This document shows positions 36,065-46,692 of a stretch of DNA of 64,000 nucleotides, piece after piece. The position numbers and the translations under genes are program-made. Each line of letters begins with the position of its first letter. Position 1 is the first letter of the stretch. The stretch covers positions 1-64,000 of the forward strand of contig NGUZ01000011.1 in assembly GCA_002154655.1 (NCBI GenBank). The letters are read 5' to 3'. The stretch comes from Corynebacterium kefirresidentii (lineage in GTDB: Bacteria; Actinomycetota; Actinomycetes; Mycobacteriales; Mycobacteriaceae). Under the pieces are notes generated by a model that searched no databases, was not told the DNA's origin, and saw only the letters and a program-made list of their open reading frames with translations.

Positions 36065-37921
36065 ATGACAAACTCGGAAAATATGGGCACAGGCGTGCCA
36101 GAAGAAGGAAAGGAACCGGTCGGCGCACAGGCGCAGCCGGCTTCGGCTTCTTCGAGCGAGCAGCCTATTGAGAATTATCAGACTGTAGACGAACAGCTGG
36201 ACGCACAATCTGCCACCGGCCAGCTGCAGGATATGATTCACTCCGACGGTTTCCACCCGGAGCGCTACGACGATCCTGAGGTGGAGATTGCGGCCGATCG
36301 CGACAATATGCCAATCGATTGGTCCATCGTCGGCATCGCCGGCGTGCTTGTTGCCGCGATCGTTGTCTGGGGTTTGGCTGCCCCGGATAACTTTGCCAAC
36401 TTCTCCGCTTCGGCCCTGACCTGGGTAGTCGACAACTTTGGTTGGGCATATATTCTCTTCGGCACCGTCTTTGTGGTGTTCGTTGTCTTCATTGCCGCCT
36501 CCAAGTTCGGTTCCATCAAGCTGGGCCGCATTAATGAGGAGCCGGAATTTTCCACGCCCTCATGGATCGCCATGATGTTTGCCGCCGGTATGGGCATCGG
36601 CCTGATGTTCTATGGTGCCTCCGAGCCGCTAGCTAACTACCGTGACGGCACCCCAGGCGAGGGAACCGGCAACGTTGGATCTTCCATGGCCTATGCAATG
36701 TTCCACTGGACACTGCACCCTTGGGCGGTCTATGCCATCGTTGGCTTGGCCATTGCATACTCCACTTTCCGCATCGGCCGTAAACAGTTGTTGAGCCAGG
36801 CTTTCGTGCCGCTGATTGGCGAGCGTAATGCCAATGGTGCAGTGGGCAAGCTCATTGACATCCTGTCTATCTTCGCCACCGTCTTCGGCACCGCCTGCTC
36901 CCTGGGCCTGGGTGCCCTGCAGATTCAGGCCGGACTGAAGGCATCCGGAATCATCGATAACCCCACCAACTCCGTGGTTATCGGAATTGTGTTGGTTCTG
37001 ACCCTCGCGTTCATCCTGTCTGCGATGTCCGGCGTGGGCAAGGGCATTCAGTATATCTCCAATGCGAATATGGTCCTCGCCGCTGTGTTGGCGATCTTCG
37101 TATTCATCTTGGGTCCGACCGTTACCATCCTGAACCAGATTCCTGGCTCCATTGGTAACTACCTCAACTACTTCACCGAGATGATCGGCCGCACCGCCGA
37201 GTCCGAAAACGGCGCCGCCGCTGAGTGGCTTTCCGGTTACACGATCTTCTACTGGGCTTGGTGGGTTTCCTGGTCCCCGTTCGTGGGCATGTTCCTGGCC
37301 CGTATTTCCCGTGGCCGTTCCGTTCGCGAGTTCTGCTTGGGCGTCCTGCTCATTCCAGCCGGCGTATCCACCCTGTGGTTCGCTATCTTCGGTGGCACCG
37401 CCATCCACATGGAGCAAAACGGCGAATCCATCACCGGCGAATCTGCCGAGGAAGAGCTGTTTAACCTCCTGCAGTCCATGCCTGGCGGTTTCGTTGCCGG
37501 CATCGTTGCAGCAATCCTATTGGCTACCTTCTTCGTTACCTCGGCAGACTCCGCGTCCACGGTGATGGGCTCCATGTCCCAAAATGGTGCTGCTACTGCT
37601 AAGCCGTGGCTTTCCGCCGCGTGGGGTGGATTGACTGCCTTGGTAGGCCTGACCCTGCTCTTGGCCAATGAGGATGCACTGTCTAACCTGCAGAACGTCA
37701 CCATCGTTGCTGCACTGCCATTCCTGTTCATTGTGGTTGGACTGATGTTCGCCATCTACAAAGCGTTGAGCGAGGATATTATCTACCTCGAATACCGCGA
37801 AGCACAGCAGTTCCAGCGCAAGATGGCCCGCGAGCGCCGCCTGCACCGCGAGTACCAGCGCACGCAGGTTCTGAAGAAGCGCCGCAACGAACGCCTGAAG
37901 CACCCGATGAAGCGGAAGTAA
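36065..37921 (+). CDS. betP: BCCT-family betaine transporter BetP
   Basis: Sodium-coupled glycine betaine importer of the BCCT family. The 618-aa protein has an acidic N-terminal cytosolic tail of about 80 residues, twelve predicted membrane helices with [21 protein letters not shown] and the Trp-rich [20 protein letters not shown] segment, and a strongly basic C-terminal helix of about 45 residues (Arg/Lys-rich). In C. glutamicum BetP, charged N- and C-terminal domains sense osmotic stress; the same architecture suggests osmoregulation here. ATG at 36065. A terminator follows. The upstream region has MtrA-like boxes. Confidence 0.93.
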   Translation: MTNSENMGTGVPEEGKEPVGAQAQPASASSSEQPIENYQTVDEQLDAQSATGQLQDMIHSDGFHPERYDDPEVEIAADRDNMPIDWSIVGIAGVLVAAIVVWGLAAPDNFANFSASALTWVVDNFGWAYILFGTVFVVFVVFIAASKFGSIKLGRINEEPEFSTPSWIAMMFAAGMGIGLMFYGASEPLANYRDGTPGEGTGNVGSSMAYAMFHWTLHPWAVYAIVGLAIAYSTFRIGRKQLLSQAFVPLIGERNANGAVGKLIDILSIFATVFGTACSLGLGALQIQAGLKASGIIDNPTNSVVIGIVLVLTLAFILSAMSGVGKGIQYISNANMVLAAVLAIFVFILGPTVTILNQIPGSIGNYLNYFTEMIGRTAESENGAAAEWLSGYTIFYWAWWVSWSPFVGMFLARISRGRSVREFCLGVLLIPAGVSTLWFAIFGGTAIHMEQNGESITGESAEEELFNLLQSMPGGFVAGIVAAILLATFFVTSADSASTVMGSMSQNGAATAKPWLSAAWGGLTALVGLTLLLANEDALSNLQNVTIVAALPFLFIVVGLMFAIYKALSEDIIYLEYREAQQFQRKMARERRLHREYQRTQVLKKRRNERLKHPMKRK

Positions 37922-37945
37922 ATCGCTTTCTTCGCGGCTGCTCTA

Positions 37946-37991
37946 AAAGCGCCCATCGTTTCCTTAGTGGTAGGGAAGCGGTGGGCGCTTT
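37946..37991 (+). terminator. Terminator of betP
   Basis: An 18-bp stem with two G-U pairs (37946-37963 with 37974-37991) and a 10-nt loop, 24 bases after the betP stop. The right arm ends GCGCTTT with another T. Confidence 0.82.
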
Positions 37992-38073
37992 CTGCTGAAA
38001 ATGCAGTTCACCTGCGGGAGAAATGTCTGCCCTAATCGTGTGTATAGGAGTCGGCTTCGATAAAGTAGAACCC

Positions 38074-39906
38074 ATGACTGAGTCTGTAGTAGTTAATGTT
38101 GCTTGGCCCTACGCCAACGGCCCGCGCCACATCGGACACGTGGCCGGTTTTGGTGTTCCTTCCGACGTCTTTGCACGTTTTCAGCGAATGCGTGGCCGCA
38201 ACGTACTCATGGTCTCGGGTACGGATGAGCACGGCACTCCGCTATTGGTACAGGCGGATAAAGAGGGCGTTTCCGTTCGTGAGCTCGCAGACCGCTATAA
38301 CCGTCAGATCGTTACTGACTTGGCCAACCTTGGCCTGTCCTATGATCTCTTTACTCGCACCACCACCCGTAACCACTACTCCGTGGTGCAGGAGCTGTTC
38401 AAAGGCCTGTATGCCAACGGCTACATGCTCAAAGAGACCACCAAGGGCGCTATTTCGCCGTCTACCGGACGTACCCTGCCGGACCGCTATATCGAGGGCA
38501 CCTGCCCAATTTGTGGTGCGGATGGCGCCCGCGGTGACCAATGCGATGAGTGCGGCAATCAGCTCGACCCCGTGGACCTTATCAACCCCGTATCTAAGAT
38601 CAACGGCGAGACCCCGAAATTCATCGAAACCGAACACTTCCTGCTGGATCTGCCAGCCATCAAGGATGAGCTGCAAAAGTGGCTTTCTACCCGCGAAGAT
38701 TGGCGCCCGAACGTACTGAAGTTTTCCCTGAACCTGCTTGAAGATATGCGCCCGCGCACCATGACGCGCGATATTGACTGGGGAATTCCTATCCCCGTCG
38801 AGGGCTGGCAGGACAATAACGCCAAGAAACTCTACGTGTGGTTCGATGCGGTCATCGGCTATCTGTCTTCCTCCATCGAATGGGCGTACCGCACCGGTCA
38901 ACCTGAGGCCTGGAAGGACTTTTGGCAAAACCCAGAAGCCCGCCACTATTACTTCCAAGGCAAGGACAATATCACCTTCCACTCCCAGATCTGGCCTGCC
39001 GAGCTTTTGGGCTATGCCGGTAAGGGCAACAAGGGCGGGGAACTCCACAAGTACGGCGAGCTCAACTTGCCTACGGAAATCGTCTCCTCCGAGTACTTGA
39101 CCATGTCTGGATCCAAGTTCTCCTCGTCCAAGGGTGTTGTCATCTACGTCAAGGACTTCTTGGCAGAGTTTGGACCCGACGCCTTGCGTTACTTCATTGC
39201 CGTGGCTGGCCCTGAAAACAACGACACGGACTTTACCTGGGATGAGTTCGTTCGCCGTATCAATAATGAGCTGGCAAATGGCTGGGGTAACTTGGTCAAC
39301 CGCACTGTGTCTATGGCCTTTAAGAACTTCGGAGAGGTTCCCGCACCAGCGGCATTGGAAGAAAAGGACAAGGAAATCCTGCAGCTGGCGGAGGAGACCT
39401 TTGACACTGCCGGTGGCTTGCTGGAGCAGTCCAAGTTTAAGCAGGCGATTACCGCTATCATGCACGTCGTCGGCGAGGCCAATGCCTATATTGCAGACCA
39501 GGAGCCGTGGAAACTAGCCAAGGATGAGTCCCAGCGCGAGCGTCTAGCCACCGTGCTGTGGACTGCCCTCCAGGTAGTTTCTGACTGCAATGTCATGCTC
39601 ACGCCCTACCTGCCGTTTACCGCGCAGAAGGTGCACGAAACCTTGGGCCGCAGCGGCGTGTGGGCAGCCCAGCCGGAGGTACACGACGTCAAGGACGATA
39701 TTCCAGTAGAACTCGTGGGCGCTGGTTTGCCGCCAGAGGGCCACGAATATCCGATTATCATGGGTGACTACACCCAGCAGCAGGCGAAGTGGGAGCGCAT
39801 CCAGGTCGAGCCGGGCACCGCTTTGGCAAAGCCCAAGCCGCTCATCTCCAAGCTGGATCCAGAGTTGGGCGAAACCGGCCCAGAGTGGGCGCCTGTCTCC
39901 AAGTAA
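38074..39906 (+). CDS. metG: Methionyl-tRNA synthetase
   Basis: Charges tRNA-Met. About 610 aa. The first catalytic signature is PRHIGH and the second is KFSSSKG (KMSKS-type). A zinc knuckle, [17 protein letters not shown], sits in the connective peptide. Other motifs are GTDEHG and [13 protein letters not shown]. The C-terminal anticodon-binding region includes [17 protein letters not shown] at 38074 is preferred; an in-frame start at 38023 adds 17 unconserved residues. A GATAAAGT element just before suggests a short or leaderless transcript. A hairpin terminator follows. Confidence 0.97.
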   Translation: MTESVVVNVAWPYANGPRHIGHVAGFGVPSDVFARFQRMRGRNVLMVSGTDEHGTPLLVQADKEGVSVRELADRYNRQIVTDLANLGLSYDLFTRTTTRNHYSVVQELFKGLYANGYMLKETTKGAISPSTGRTLPDRYIEGTCPICGADGARGDQCDECGNQLDPVDLINPVSKINGETPKFIETEHFLLDLPAIKDELQKWLSTREDWRPNVLKFSLNLLEDMRPRTMTRDIDWGIPIPVEGWQDNNAKKLYVWFDAVIGYLSSSIEWAYRTGQPEAWKDFWQNPEARHYYFQGKDNITFHSQIWPAELLGYAGKGNKGGELHKYGELNLPTEIVSSEYLTMSGSKFSSSKGVVIYVKDFLAEFGPDALRYFIAVAGPENNDTDFTWDEFVRRINNELANGWGNLVNRTVSMAFKNFGEVPAPAALEEKDKEILQLAEETFDTAGGLLEQSKFKQAITAIMHVVGEANAYIADQEPWKLAKDESQRERLATVLWTALQVVSDCNVMLTPYLPFTAQKVHETLGRSGVWAAQPEVHDVKDDIPVELVGAGLPPEGHEYPIIMGDYTQQQAKWERIQVEPGTALAKPKPLISKLDPELGETGPEWAPVSK

Positions 39907-39914
39907 CACCATAT

Positions 39915-39970
39915 AAATAGCCGCGTTATCGCCCTCTTTTTAAGAAGTTAAGGGCATAACGCGGCTATTT
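39915..39970 (+). terminator. Terminator of metG
   Basis: A 20-bp stem with one bulged C: AAATAGCCGCGTTAT plus GCCCT (39915-39935) with AGGGC plus ATAACGCGGCTATTT (39951-39970). The stem core is shared with the pgi hairpin. It lies between the end of metG and the end of the convergent GNAT operon. Confidence 0.85.
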
Positions 39971-40019
39971 GTGTGCTCCAGTGCTGAGGGGCGCGGAGCG
40001 GCGGGGAAATACCTGGCGG

Positions 40020-40520
40020 TTAGCGCTGGAAATCGCGCTGGAGGTGTACCAGGCCGAGGCGGACGCCGTCTTTGGTATGGATATTCGGCATACGGCCGGT
40101 CTCGGTGAAGCCGAACTTTTTATGCAAGGCGATAGAGCCTTCGTTGGTATCGACGATATAGGTGATCATCGTCTGTACGTAGCTGTCATCAGCGGCGTAG
40201 TCCATGAGGGCGTCGAGAAGCTCGGAGCCTACGCCCTTGCCCTGGGCGGAGGGAGCAATGTAGACGGAATCTTCGACGGTGCCGTAATAGATAGCAGGGG
40301 TCACGAACTGGAAATAGGCGGCCCAACCAATGATTTCATCGTCGTGTACGGCTACGAAGACCGGGGAGCCGGCCTCAAACATCTCCTTGAGCCACTTTTC
40401 ACGGTCAGCCACATCTTCTTGCCAGGTGACCAGGTTGGCGGCGGGTTTCGCTGCGGAGCCGGCGTTGTAGATGGCGGTGAGCGCGGGGGCGTCGGCAAGC
40501 TCGGCAGGGCGGATATGCAT
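40020..40520 (-). CDS. GNAT acetyltransferase (phosphinothricin acetyltransferase-like), copy 1
   Basis: A 166-aa GNAT protein of the pat/phosphinothricin acetyltransferase type. It begins MHIRPAELADAPALTAIYN and has the acetyl-CoA motif VYIAPSAQGKGVGSELLDAL, then IVDTNEGSIALHKKFGFTETG. Substrate unknown. It is the second gene of a two-gene unit: the upstream GNAT stop is 10 bases before its start. The two proteins are about equal in length and share the same framework, so they look like an old tandem duplication. Confidence 0.88.
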   Translation of the reverse strand: MHIRPAELADAPALTAIYNAGSAAKPAANLVTWQEDVADREKWLKEMFEAGSPVFVAVHDDEIIGWAAYFQFVTPAIYYGTVEDSVYIAPSAQGKGVGSELLDALMDYAADDSYVQTMITYIVDTNEGSIALHKKFGFTETGRMPNIHTKDGVRLGLVHLQRDFQR

Positions 40521-40530
40521 AGAAATTCCT

Positions 40531-41025
40531 TTACACCAGAAGTTGTAGGTGGGTGAGGCTCAGCCAACGATCGAACTTGTAGCAAACCTCTTTAAGAATA
40601 CCCACGTTTTCAAACCCAAACTTTTCATGCAACTTAAGTGATGCCGCATTGGTGGAGACGATGAGGGCGAGCAGCGAATGAACCTTTTTATCGGCGCGCG
40701 CCGCCTTTACCAAGGCGCCAAGTAAAGCAGTGCCTACGCCTTGGCCCTGAGCGGTGGGGGAAAGATAGATGGTGGTTTCATAACAGCCGGTCCATACCTG
40801 CGGATCGCGGTAGGGGGGGTAGAGCGCCCACCCCAGGTAGTCGCCAGAATCGGACTCCGCGATGAGGCATGGGCAGTCCTTTTCCCACAGCTCGCGTAGG
40901 TAGTCTTCGCGCTCTGCGATGCTGGCCGGGGTAGCGCGGAAGATGACGTCGGTGTGTGCGATGGCCCAGTTGAGGGTCTCGGTCATGGCGGGCACATCCG
41001 CTACGCCGGCGGGTCTGATCAACAT
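40531..41025 (-). CDS. GNAT acetyltransferase (phosphinothricin acetyltransferase-like), copy 2
   Basis: A 164-aa GNAT protein. MLIRPAGVADVPAMTETLN at the N-terminus, EREDYLRELWEKD, YLSPTAQGQGVGTALLGALV for acetyl-CoA, and VSTNAASLKLHEKFGFENVG. ATG at 41025 is selected because the family N-terminus begins here; farther upstream the frame overlaps tatD. It is divergent from tatD with 25 bases between the two starts, and is the first gene of the tandem pair. Confidence 0.88.
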   Translation of the reverse strand: MLIRPAGVADVPAMTETLNWAIAHTDVIFRATPASIAEREDYLRELWEKDCPCLIAESDSGDYLGWALYPPYRDPQVWTGCYETTIYLSPTAQGQGVGTALLGALVKAARADKKVHSLLALIVSTNAASLKLHEKFGFENVGILKEVCYKFDRWLSLTHLQLLV

Positions 41026-41050
41026 GGCAGCCAATATTACAATTGCGTGC

Positions 41051-41878
41051 ATGGCTAAAAAGAAGCGACGACCCACTCCCGTTCCGGCACCGGGCCTCAG
41101 TGGCCTTATTGATGCGCACACGCATCTTTTCTCGCACAAGGACACCGATGAAGTGCTGGTGAATCGCGCACGCACCGCCGGTATCAGCCGCATGGTGACG
41201 GTTGGTGATGACCGCCGCGAATCGGCAGCGGCTCTGGCGACTGCACATGCCTTCCCGGATGTTTATGCTGCCTGTGCCATCCACCCAGTGCGCGCCAATG
41301 AGTTGGATGCGCCGACCAAGGCAGCGCTGGAAGAGATGGTGGCGGATCCGCGCTGCGTCGCGGTGGGAGAGACCGGCCTGGATGCGTACTGGGTGCAGCA
41401 TGAGCCGGAGACCACCGCGACCATGGCCCAGCAAGAGGAATCCCTGCGGTGGCATATTGACCTCGCAGTTCGCCATGGCAAGACGCTGATGATCCACAAC
41501 CGCGAAGCGGATGCGGACTTGCTGCGCATTCTTGCCGACGCCCCCGCTCCCCACACCGTCATGCTGCACTGCTTCTCCTCGCCGCTGAAGGTAGCGGAGG
41601 AGGCCTTGGAGCGTGGCTACGTGTTGTCCTTTGCCGGCAACGTAACCTTTAAGCGCAACGCCGAGCTGCGGCAGGCGGCTGCCAAGGCGCCGGCCGGCCA
41701 GCTGCTGGTGGAAACTGATGCGCCGTATATGACGCCAGAACCCTTCCGCGGGCAACGCAATGAACCGGCTCTTATCGGGCACACATATGAATGCATCGCC
41801 CGTGTACGCCACCAGACGGTGCAGGCGCTCGCGGCGGAGGTTAACGAAACCTTTGACCGCGTCTACGGCCTGGGCTAA
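41051..41878 (+). CDS. tatD: TatD-family deoxyribonuclease
   Basis: Metal-dependent 3'-5' exonuclease of the amidohydrolase fold. The 275-aa protein has IDAHTH (metal ligands), VAVGETGLD, MIHNREAD, HCFSS and the final LVETDAPYMTPEPFRG, all expected in the family. After the ATG at 41051, residues 1-17 are basic and Pro-rich. TACAAT at about 41037-41042 lies 8 bases before the ATG, so translation is probably from a leaderless mRNA. Next gene is rpf2, same order as in other corynebacteria. Confidence 0.95.
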   Translation: MAKKKRRPTPVPAPGLSGLIDAHTHLFSHKDTDEVLVNRARTAGISRMVTVGDDRRESAAALATAHAFPDVYAACAIHPVRANELDAPTKAALEEMVADPRCVAVGETGLDAYWVQHEPETTATMAQQEESLRWHIDLAVRHGKTLMIHNREADADLLRILADAPAPHTVMLHCFSSPLKVAEEALERGYVLSFAGNVTFKRNAELRQAAAKAPAGQLLVETDAPYMTPEPFRGQRNEPALIGHTYECIARVRHQTVQALAAEVNETFDRVYGLG

Positions 41879-41998
41879 CTCCTGGGTGATGGTTTTCACA
41901 ATTTCAAAACCCGCTGGCCAGGGGTGGCGTGGGTGTTTGGTGTGGCGGTTGTGTGCTCAGTGAGGCATGTGGCGAATTGGTTCTCGACTTTATGTTGC

Positions 41999-42015
41999 TG
42001 TTATCGTATTGTTAT
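41999..42015 (+). promoter_or_regulatory. Tandem TGTTAT boxes upstream of rpf2
   Basis: TGTTAT (41999-42004) and TGTTAT (42010-42015) are perfect direct repeats at 11-bp period, about 150 bases before the start. The nearby TTAATC may belong to a −10 element. They match the boxes before betP. In C. glutamicum rpf2 is an MtrA target; binding here is inference. The remaining 41879-42163 region shows no gene. Confidence 0.5.
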
Positions 42016-42118
42016 TAATCGTTCGTTTAGGTTTTAGGGATCCGCAGCGCCACCCACGGTGCGGCAGCAGCGAATCTGAGCAATGCAATTGCCTGCGCGG
42101 AAATTCTTGCTGGCCTAA

Positions 42119-43345
<1,227 letters not shown>

Positions 43346-43361
43346 ACTGAAGCGCTTTATC

Positions 43362-43390
43362 GCCGCACACTAAGTGGTGTGCGGCTTTTT
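43362..43390 (+). terminator. Terminator of rpf2
   Basis: A 9-bp perfect stem, GCCGCACAC (43362-43370) with GTGTGCGGC (43377-43385), a 6-nt loop and a T5 tail. Confidence 0.88.
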
Positions 43391-43415
43391 CATCTCTTCT
43401 ACTAAGTTAGAAGGC

Positions 43416-44276
43416 ATGACTGATTCCACCGGCGCCGCGCTTTTGGGCCCCGTAGAGATCCGCGCCCTCGCGGAGAAGCTCAACATTGTGCCCACGAAGA
43501 AGCTAGGGCAGAACTTTCTGCATGATCCGAATACCATTCGGCGCATCGTCGCTGCGGCCGAGTTGGATCCCGCAGACCGCGTCCTCGAGGTGGGGCCGGG
43601 CTTGGGCTCGCTAACCCTCGGCCTGGTAGAGGCTGTGGAAGAAGTTACCGCGGTAGAAATCGACTCACGCCTGGCTGCACAGCTGCCCGATACCGTGGCT
43701 GAGCGCGCCCCGGAATATGCCCAGCGCCTTCAGGTGGTGGAAAAGGACGCACTGCGGGTAACAGAAGCTGACGTCACTGAGCCGACCGCTCTGGTAGCCA
43801 ACTTGCCGTATAACGTGGCCGTCCCGGTGCTGCTGCACCTATTGGAGACTTTTCCTTCCATTCGTCGCGTGCTGGTTATGGTCCAGCTAGAGGTGGCGGA
43901 CCGCCTAGCTGCGCAGCCGGGCAGCAAGGTGTACGGCGTGCCTTCGGTCAAAGCGGGATTTTATGGCAAGGTCTCCAAGGCGGGCACGATTGGTAAGAAC
44001 GTCTTTTGGCCCGCGCCCAATATTGAGTCTGGGTTGGTGCGTATTGACGTCTTCGACTCTGCTCCGTGGCCCGTCACTGACGAGTCGCGTGCTAAGGTCT
44101 GGCCGGTTATCGACGCCGCCTTTGCCCAACGCCGCAAGACCCTGCGCGCGGCATTGTCGGGTCACTTTGGTTCGGGAGCAGCCGCCGAGGAAGCATTGCG
44201 AGCTGCGGACATCGATCCGAAGCAACGCGGCGAAAAGCTCGCCGTGGAGGACTTTGTACGATTGGCAGGAATCTAA
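43416..44276 (+). CDS. ksgA: 16S rRNA dimethyladenosine transferase KsgA (RsmA)
   Basis: Dimethylates A1518 and A1519 of 16S rRNA in late small-subunit assembly. The 286-aa sequence contains [14 protein letters not shown]-binding [17 protein letters not shown], and the catalytic [14 protein letters not shown] at 43416 with AGAAGG just before is preferred over an upstream GTG. Its TAA stop overlaps the ispE ATG, indicating coupling. ksgA-ispE downstream of rpf2 is conserved in Corynebacteriales. Confidence 0.96.
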   Translation: MTDSTGAALLGPVEIRALAEKLNIVPTKKLGQNFLHDPNTIRRIVAAAELDPADRVLEVGPGLGSLTLGLVEAVEEVTAVEIDSRLAAQLPDTVAERAPEYAQRLQVVEKDALRVTEADVTEPTALVANLPYNVAVPVLLHLLETFPSIRRVLVMVQLEVADRLAAQPGSKVYGVPSVKAGFYGKVSKAGTIGKNVFWPAPNIESGLVRIDVFDSAPWPVTDESRAKVWPVIDAAFAQRRKTLRAALSGHFGSGAAAEEALRAADIDPKQRGEKLAVEDFVRLAGI

Positions 44277-45256
44277 TGACCGCCCCCATCGATAACGAAC
44301 CATTCGTCTACACGGCGCGGGCTCACTCCAAGGTCAATATTCACCTGGGAGTGGAGGAACCGCGAGAGGATGGGTTTCATGAGCTTGCCAGTGTTTTTCA
44401 GTCCTTAGAGCTACATGACACAGTAACGCTGACTGACTTGGGGAACCCCGAGGTAGATAAGCCACGCATTCAGGGCCTGAAGGTTACAGGCCCTCACGCG
44501 CAGGGCGTGCCAGAAGACTATACGAACCTAGCGTGGACCGCGGTAAACCGTATCATGCAGTACCTGTACAGCACCCATGGGCCGAAGGCGCTGCCGGAGG
44601 TAGCGCTGGAAATTCACAAAGCCATTCCTACCGCCGGTGGCATGGCAGGTGGTTCGGCGGATGCGGCGGCCGCGCTGCGATTGGCCGAGCGCTGCTATGG
44701 CGGCTATTACGGCATCGATTTGGTGGGGGAGCCAGTCCTAGACGCGCTGGGCGCGGCATTGGGCTCGGATGTTCCCTTCACCTTGCTGGGAGGCACCGCG
44801 CTCGGCACGGGGCGCGGCGAGCAGCTGACCCCGATGATGACGCGCGGTACCTACGATTGGGCGCTCATCGCCTCGGACCGTGGGCTTTCTACCCCGCAGG
44901 TCTTTCATAAGCTCGATGAGATGCGGGAAAAGGGCCGCGGCGGTGAGCCACACATGGACACCGCAGCGGTATCGCAGGCGCTCATCTCGGGCGATCCGCA
45001 CCGATTGGCGCAGCACTTGCATAACGATTTGCAGCCGGCAGCGCTGTCGTTGCGCCCAGACCTGCGCAAGACCCTGGAGGCCGGTGTGGCCGCCGGAGCC
45101 CTAGCAGGGATTGTCTCCGGCAGTGGTCCGACGTGTGCCTTCCTTTGCGCTGGGGCAGAAGAAGCTCAGGAAGTAGTGTCCCAAGTGACGGTGGAGATTC
45201 CCGGAACCAAGGGAGTGGCTACCCAGGGGCCAGCTAGCGGCGCCGTGGTGCTGTAG
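44276..45256 (+). CDS. ispE: 4-diphosphocytidyl-2-C-methylerythritol kinase
   Basis: GHMP kinase of the MEP isoprenoid pathway. The 326-aa sequence shows AHSKVNIHLGV with the substrate-binding Lys, DGFHELASVFQSL, the ATP-binding loop PTAGGMAGGSADAAAALR, and SGSGPTCAFL near the C-terminus. ATG at 44276 overlaps the ksgA stop by one base. The 3' end abuts the convergent His-rich lipoprotein gene. Confidence 0.95.
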   Translation: MTAPIDNEPFVYTARAHSKVNIHLGVEEPREDGFHELASVFQSLELHDTVTLTDLGNPEVDKPRIQGLKVTGPHAQGVPEDYTNLAWTAVNRIMQYLYSTHGPKALPEVALEIHKAIPTAGGMAGGSADAAAALRLAERCYGGYYGIDLVGEPVLDALGAALGSDVPFTLLGGTALGTGRGEQLTPMMTRGTYDWALIASDRGLSTPQVFHKLDEMREKGRGGEPHMDTAAVSQALISGDPHRLAQHLHNDLQPAALSLRPDLRKTLEAGVAAGALAGIVSGSGPTCAFLCAGAEEAQEVVSQVTVEIPGTKGVATQGPASGAVVL

Positions 45257-46600
45257 CTAGAGCACCGTCATTTCGGTGGGCTCGATGTCGAGGTCGAAGC
45301 GGTTGACTTCCTTTTCCTGCAGGAGGTCAATGACTACGAGCTGCTTCTTCTGGGCGTCAGTGATAAAGGCATAGCCATCGGCAGCCTGCAGGATGGGCCC
45401 TGGTTGCTGCCATTCTTTGTTTTCCTTCCACCGGGAGATGGCATCAATTTGCTTGGTGATTTCACCGGAATCTGGGTCGATGACGTTGAGTTTGCCGTCG
45501 GTGGTCAGCACAAGTGCCTCGCCCAGCGGGCCGCGGGCTAGGGAGCGGAACCAGTAGGAGGCATCGAGGTCTACCTTCTTGGCCGAAAAATCCTTGGTAT
45601 TTACCAAGGTTACGGAGGTAGGCCGTTCGAGCTCTGCGTCTTTGTCGGTCTTATTATCGGCCAGGATGACATCGGATTCCTCCGAACCGGCGGCATTGCC
45701 AGAGCGCTGGTAACCGCCTGCGCCAGCATAGGCAGAGGCGTCTACCTTGTGGAACTCCTTGCCATCAAAGACCACCGGGCCGTCCTCGCAGCCAAAGAAA
45801 ATATTGCCGTTTCCAGCGGCAGCCTCGCCGTGGACGCCAGGGCATTTGGTGGTCTCAGTAAGAACTTTGCCCTCCTTATCCAGATGCTGGATGGCATGAC
45901 GCTCGTCCTCGGTGCCCTTAGTGATGACTACCGAGCCATCCTTCAGCGGTACGGCCACGCCGTGGTGTGCGGCCCCGGTGTCAACGGTATTGACTGGCCG
46001 GGCGTCCTTTTTGCCAATGTCTTCGGTTTTATAAATCTTTGCCACGCCATCGCCATCGGAAAATAGTGCGGTAAAGCCATCGTGGTGGACCACGTGGCCG
46101 GCATGCGGTGCCTTAATGGGGGCGTCGCCAAGCGCGGGCTCAGCGGTGTAGTAGTGGTTGTGATCGCCATGGCCCTTTGTGATGCGCCCAGTGTCGTAGG
46201 TGAGGAAGCTATCGCCCTTAGTCACCATGACGTGGCGATTATCGCCGGCATCGCTGAGGCGAAGGAAGGCATTCATCTTGTCCTCGCCGATTACTTTGCC
46301 CGTTTGGGCGTCATAGGCGGTCAGACCATCCGCATGGGAGATAACGATGCGGGTGGGCAGCTGGGCTACCTCGGTTTCTCCCTCTTCGGCTTCAAAGCCT
46401 TCGTGTGAGTGTCCGGCGTGGTCATGCCCGTGCTCGTGGTCATGGTCATGGTCGTGTTCATGGGCATGCTCGGCCTCACTATGTGCGTGGTTGTGGGAGT
46501 GCAGTGAGTCCTTTTCTTCCTCGGTGGGGGCAGAGCAGGAAGCGATGGCTATCGCCGCAGTGGAAAGAAGGGCGCAGAGAGAAAGTGTGTAGCGTTCCAT
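45257..46600 (-). CDS. aztD: AztD-like His-rich periplasmic zinc-binding lipoprotein
   Basis: A 447-aa exported lipoprotein. The signal peptide ends at AIASC with Cys22. Directly after it comes a His/Asp/Glu-rich metal-binding stretch (residues about 34-70, many H-x-H and D-H units). The rest is a beta-propeller-like repeat region (VISHADGLTAYDAQTGKV, HHGVAVPLKDGSVVITKG, RSLARGPLGEALVL). This fits AztD zinc metallochaperones that pass zinc to AztC of the AztABC importer. No importer genes are adjacent. ATG at 46600 (MERYTLS) fits the signal peptide; an in-frame ATG at 46615 adds five residues. A Zur-like element lies upstream. Confidence 0.82.
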   Translation of the reverse strand: MERYTLSLCALLSTAAIAIASCSAPTEEEKDSLHSHNHAHSEAEHAHEHDHDHDHEHGHDHAGHSHEGFEAEEGETEVAQLPTRIVISHADGLTAYDAQTGKVIGEDKMNAFLRLSDAGDNRHVMVTKGDSFLTYDTGRITKGHGDHNHYYTAEPALGDAPIKAPHAGHVVHHDGFTALFSDGDGVAKIYKTEDIGKKDARPVNTVDTGAAHHGVAVPLKDGSVVITKGTEDERHAIQHLDKEGKVLTETTKCPGVHGEAAAGNGNIFFGCEDGPVVFDGKEFHKVDASAYAGAGGYQRSGNAAGSEESDVILADNKTDKDAELERPTSVTLVNTKDFSAKKVDLDASYWFRSLARGPLGEALVLTTDGKLNVIDPDSGEITKQIDAISRWKENKEWQQPGPILQAADGYAFITDAQKKQLVVIDLLQEKEVNRFDLDIEPTEMTVL

Positions 46601-46618
46601 ACATTGGCAGAGCATTGG

Positions 46619-46639
46619 TCTTGAAAATCAATGGCAATA
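46619..46639 (-). promoter_or_regulatory. Zur-like AT-rich element upstream of the AztD-like gene
   Basis: TCTTGAAAATCAATGGCAATA overlaps the region directly before the lipoprotein start. Its left part (TTGAAAAT) and right part (CAATA) match an AT-rich dyad of the kind bound by Zur in actinobacteria (TTGAAAATnATTTTCAA); the centre is imperfect. Repression by zinc would fit the gene product. Assignment is inferred from memory of the motif. Confidence 0.35.
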
Positions 46640-46692
46640 GTTTGTAGAAATGCGGGGGTACAGGCAGGGAGGTATTAAGATGGACACTCGTT

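Noticed and set aside
38242..39465. Long minus-strand open frame inside metG
   Set aside because: Shadow of the synthetase gene; no family similarity.
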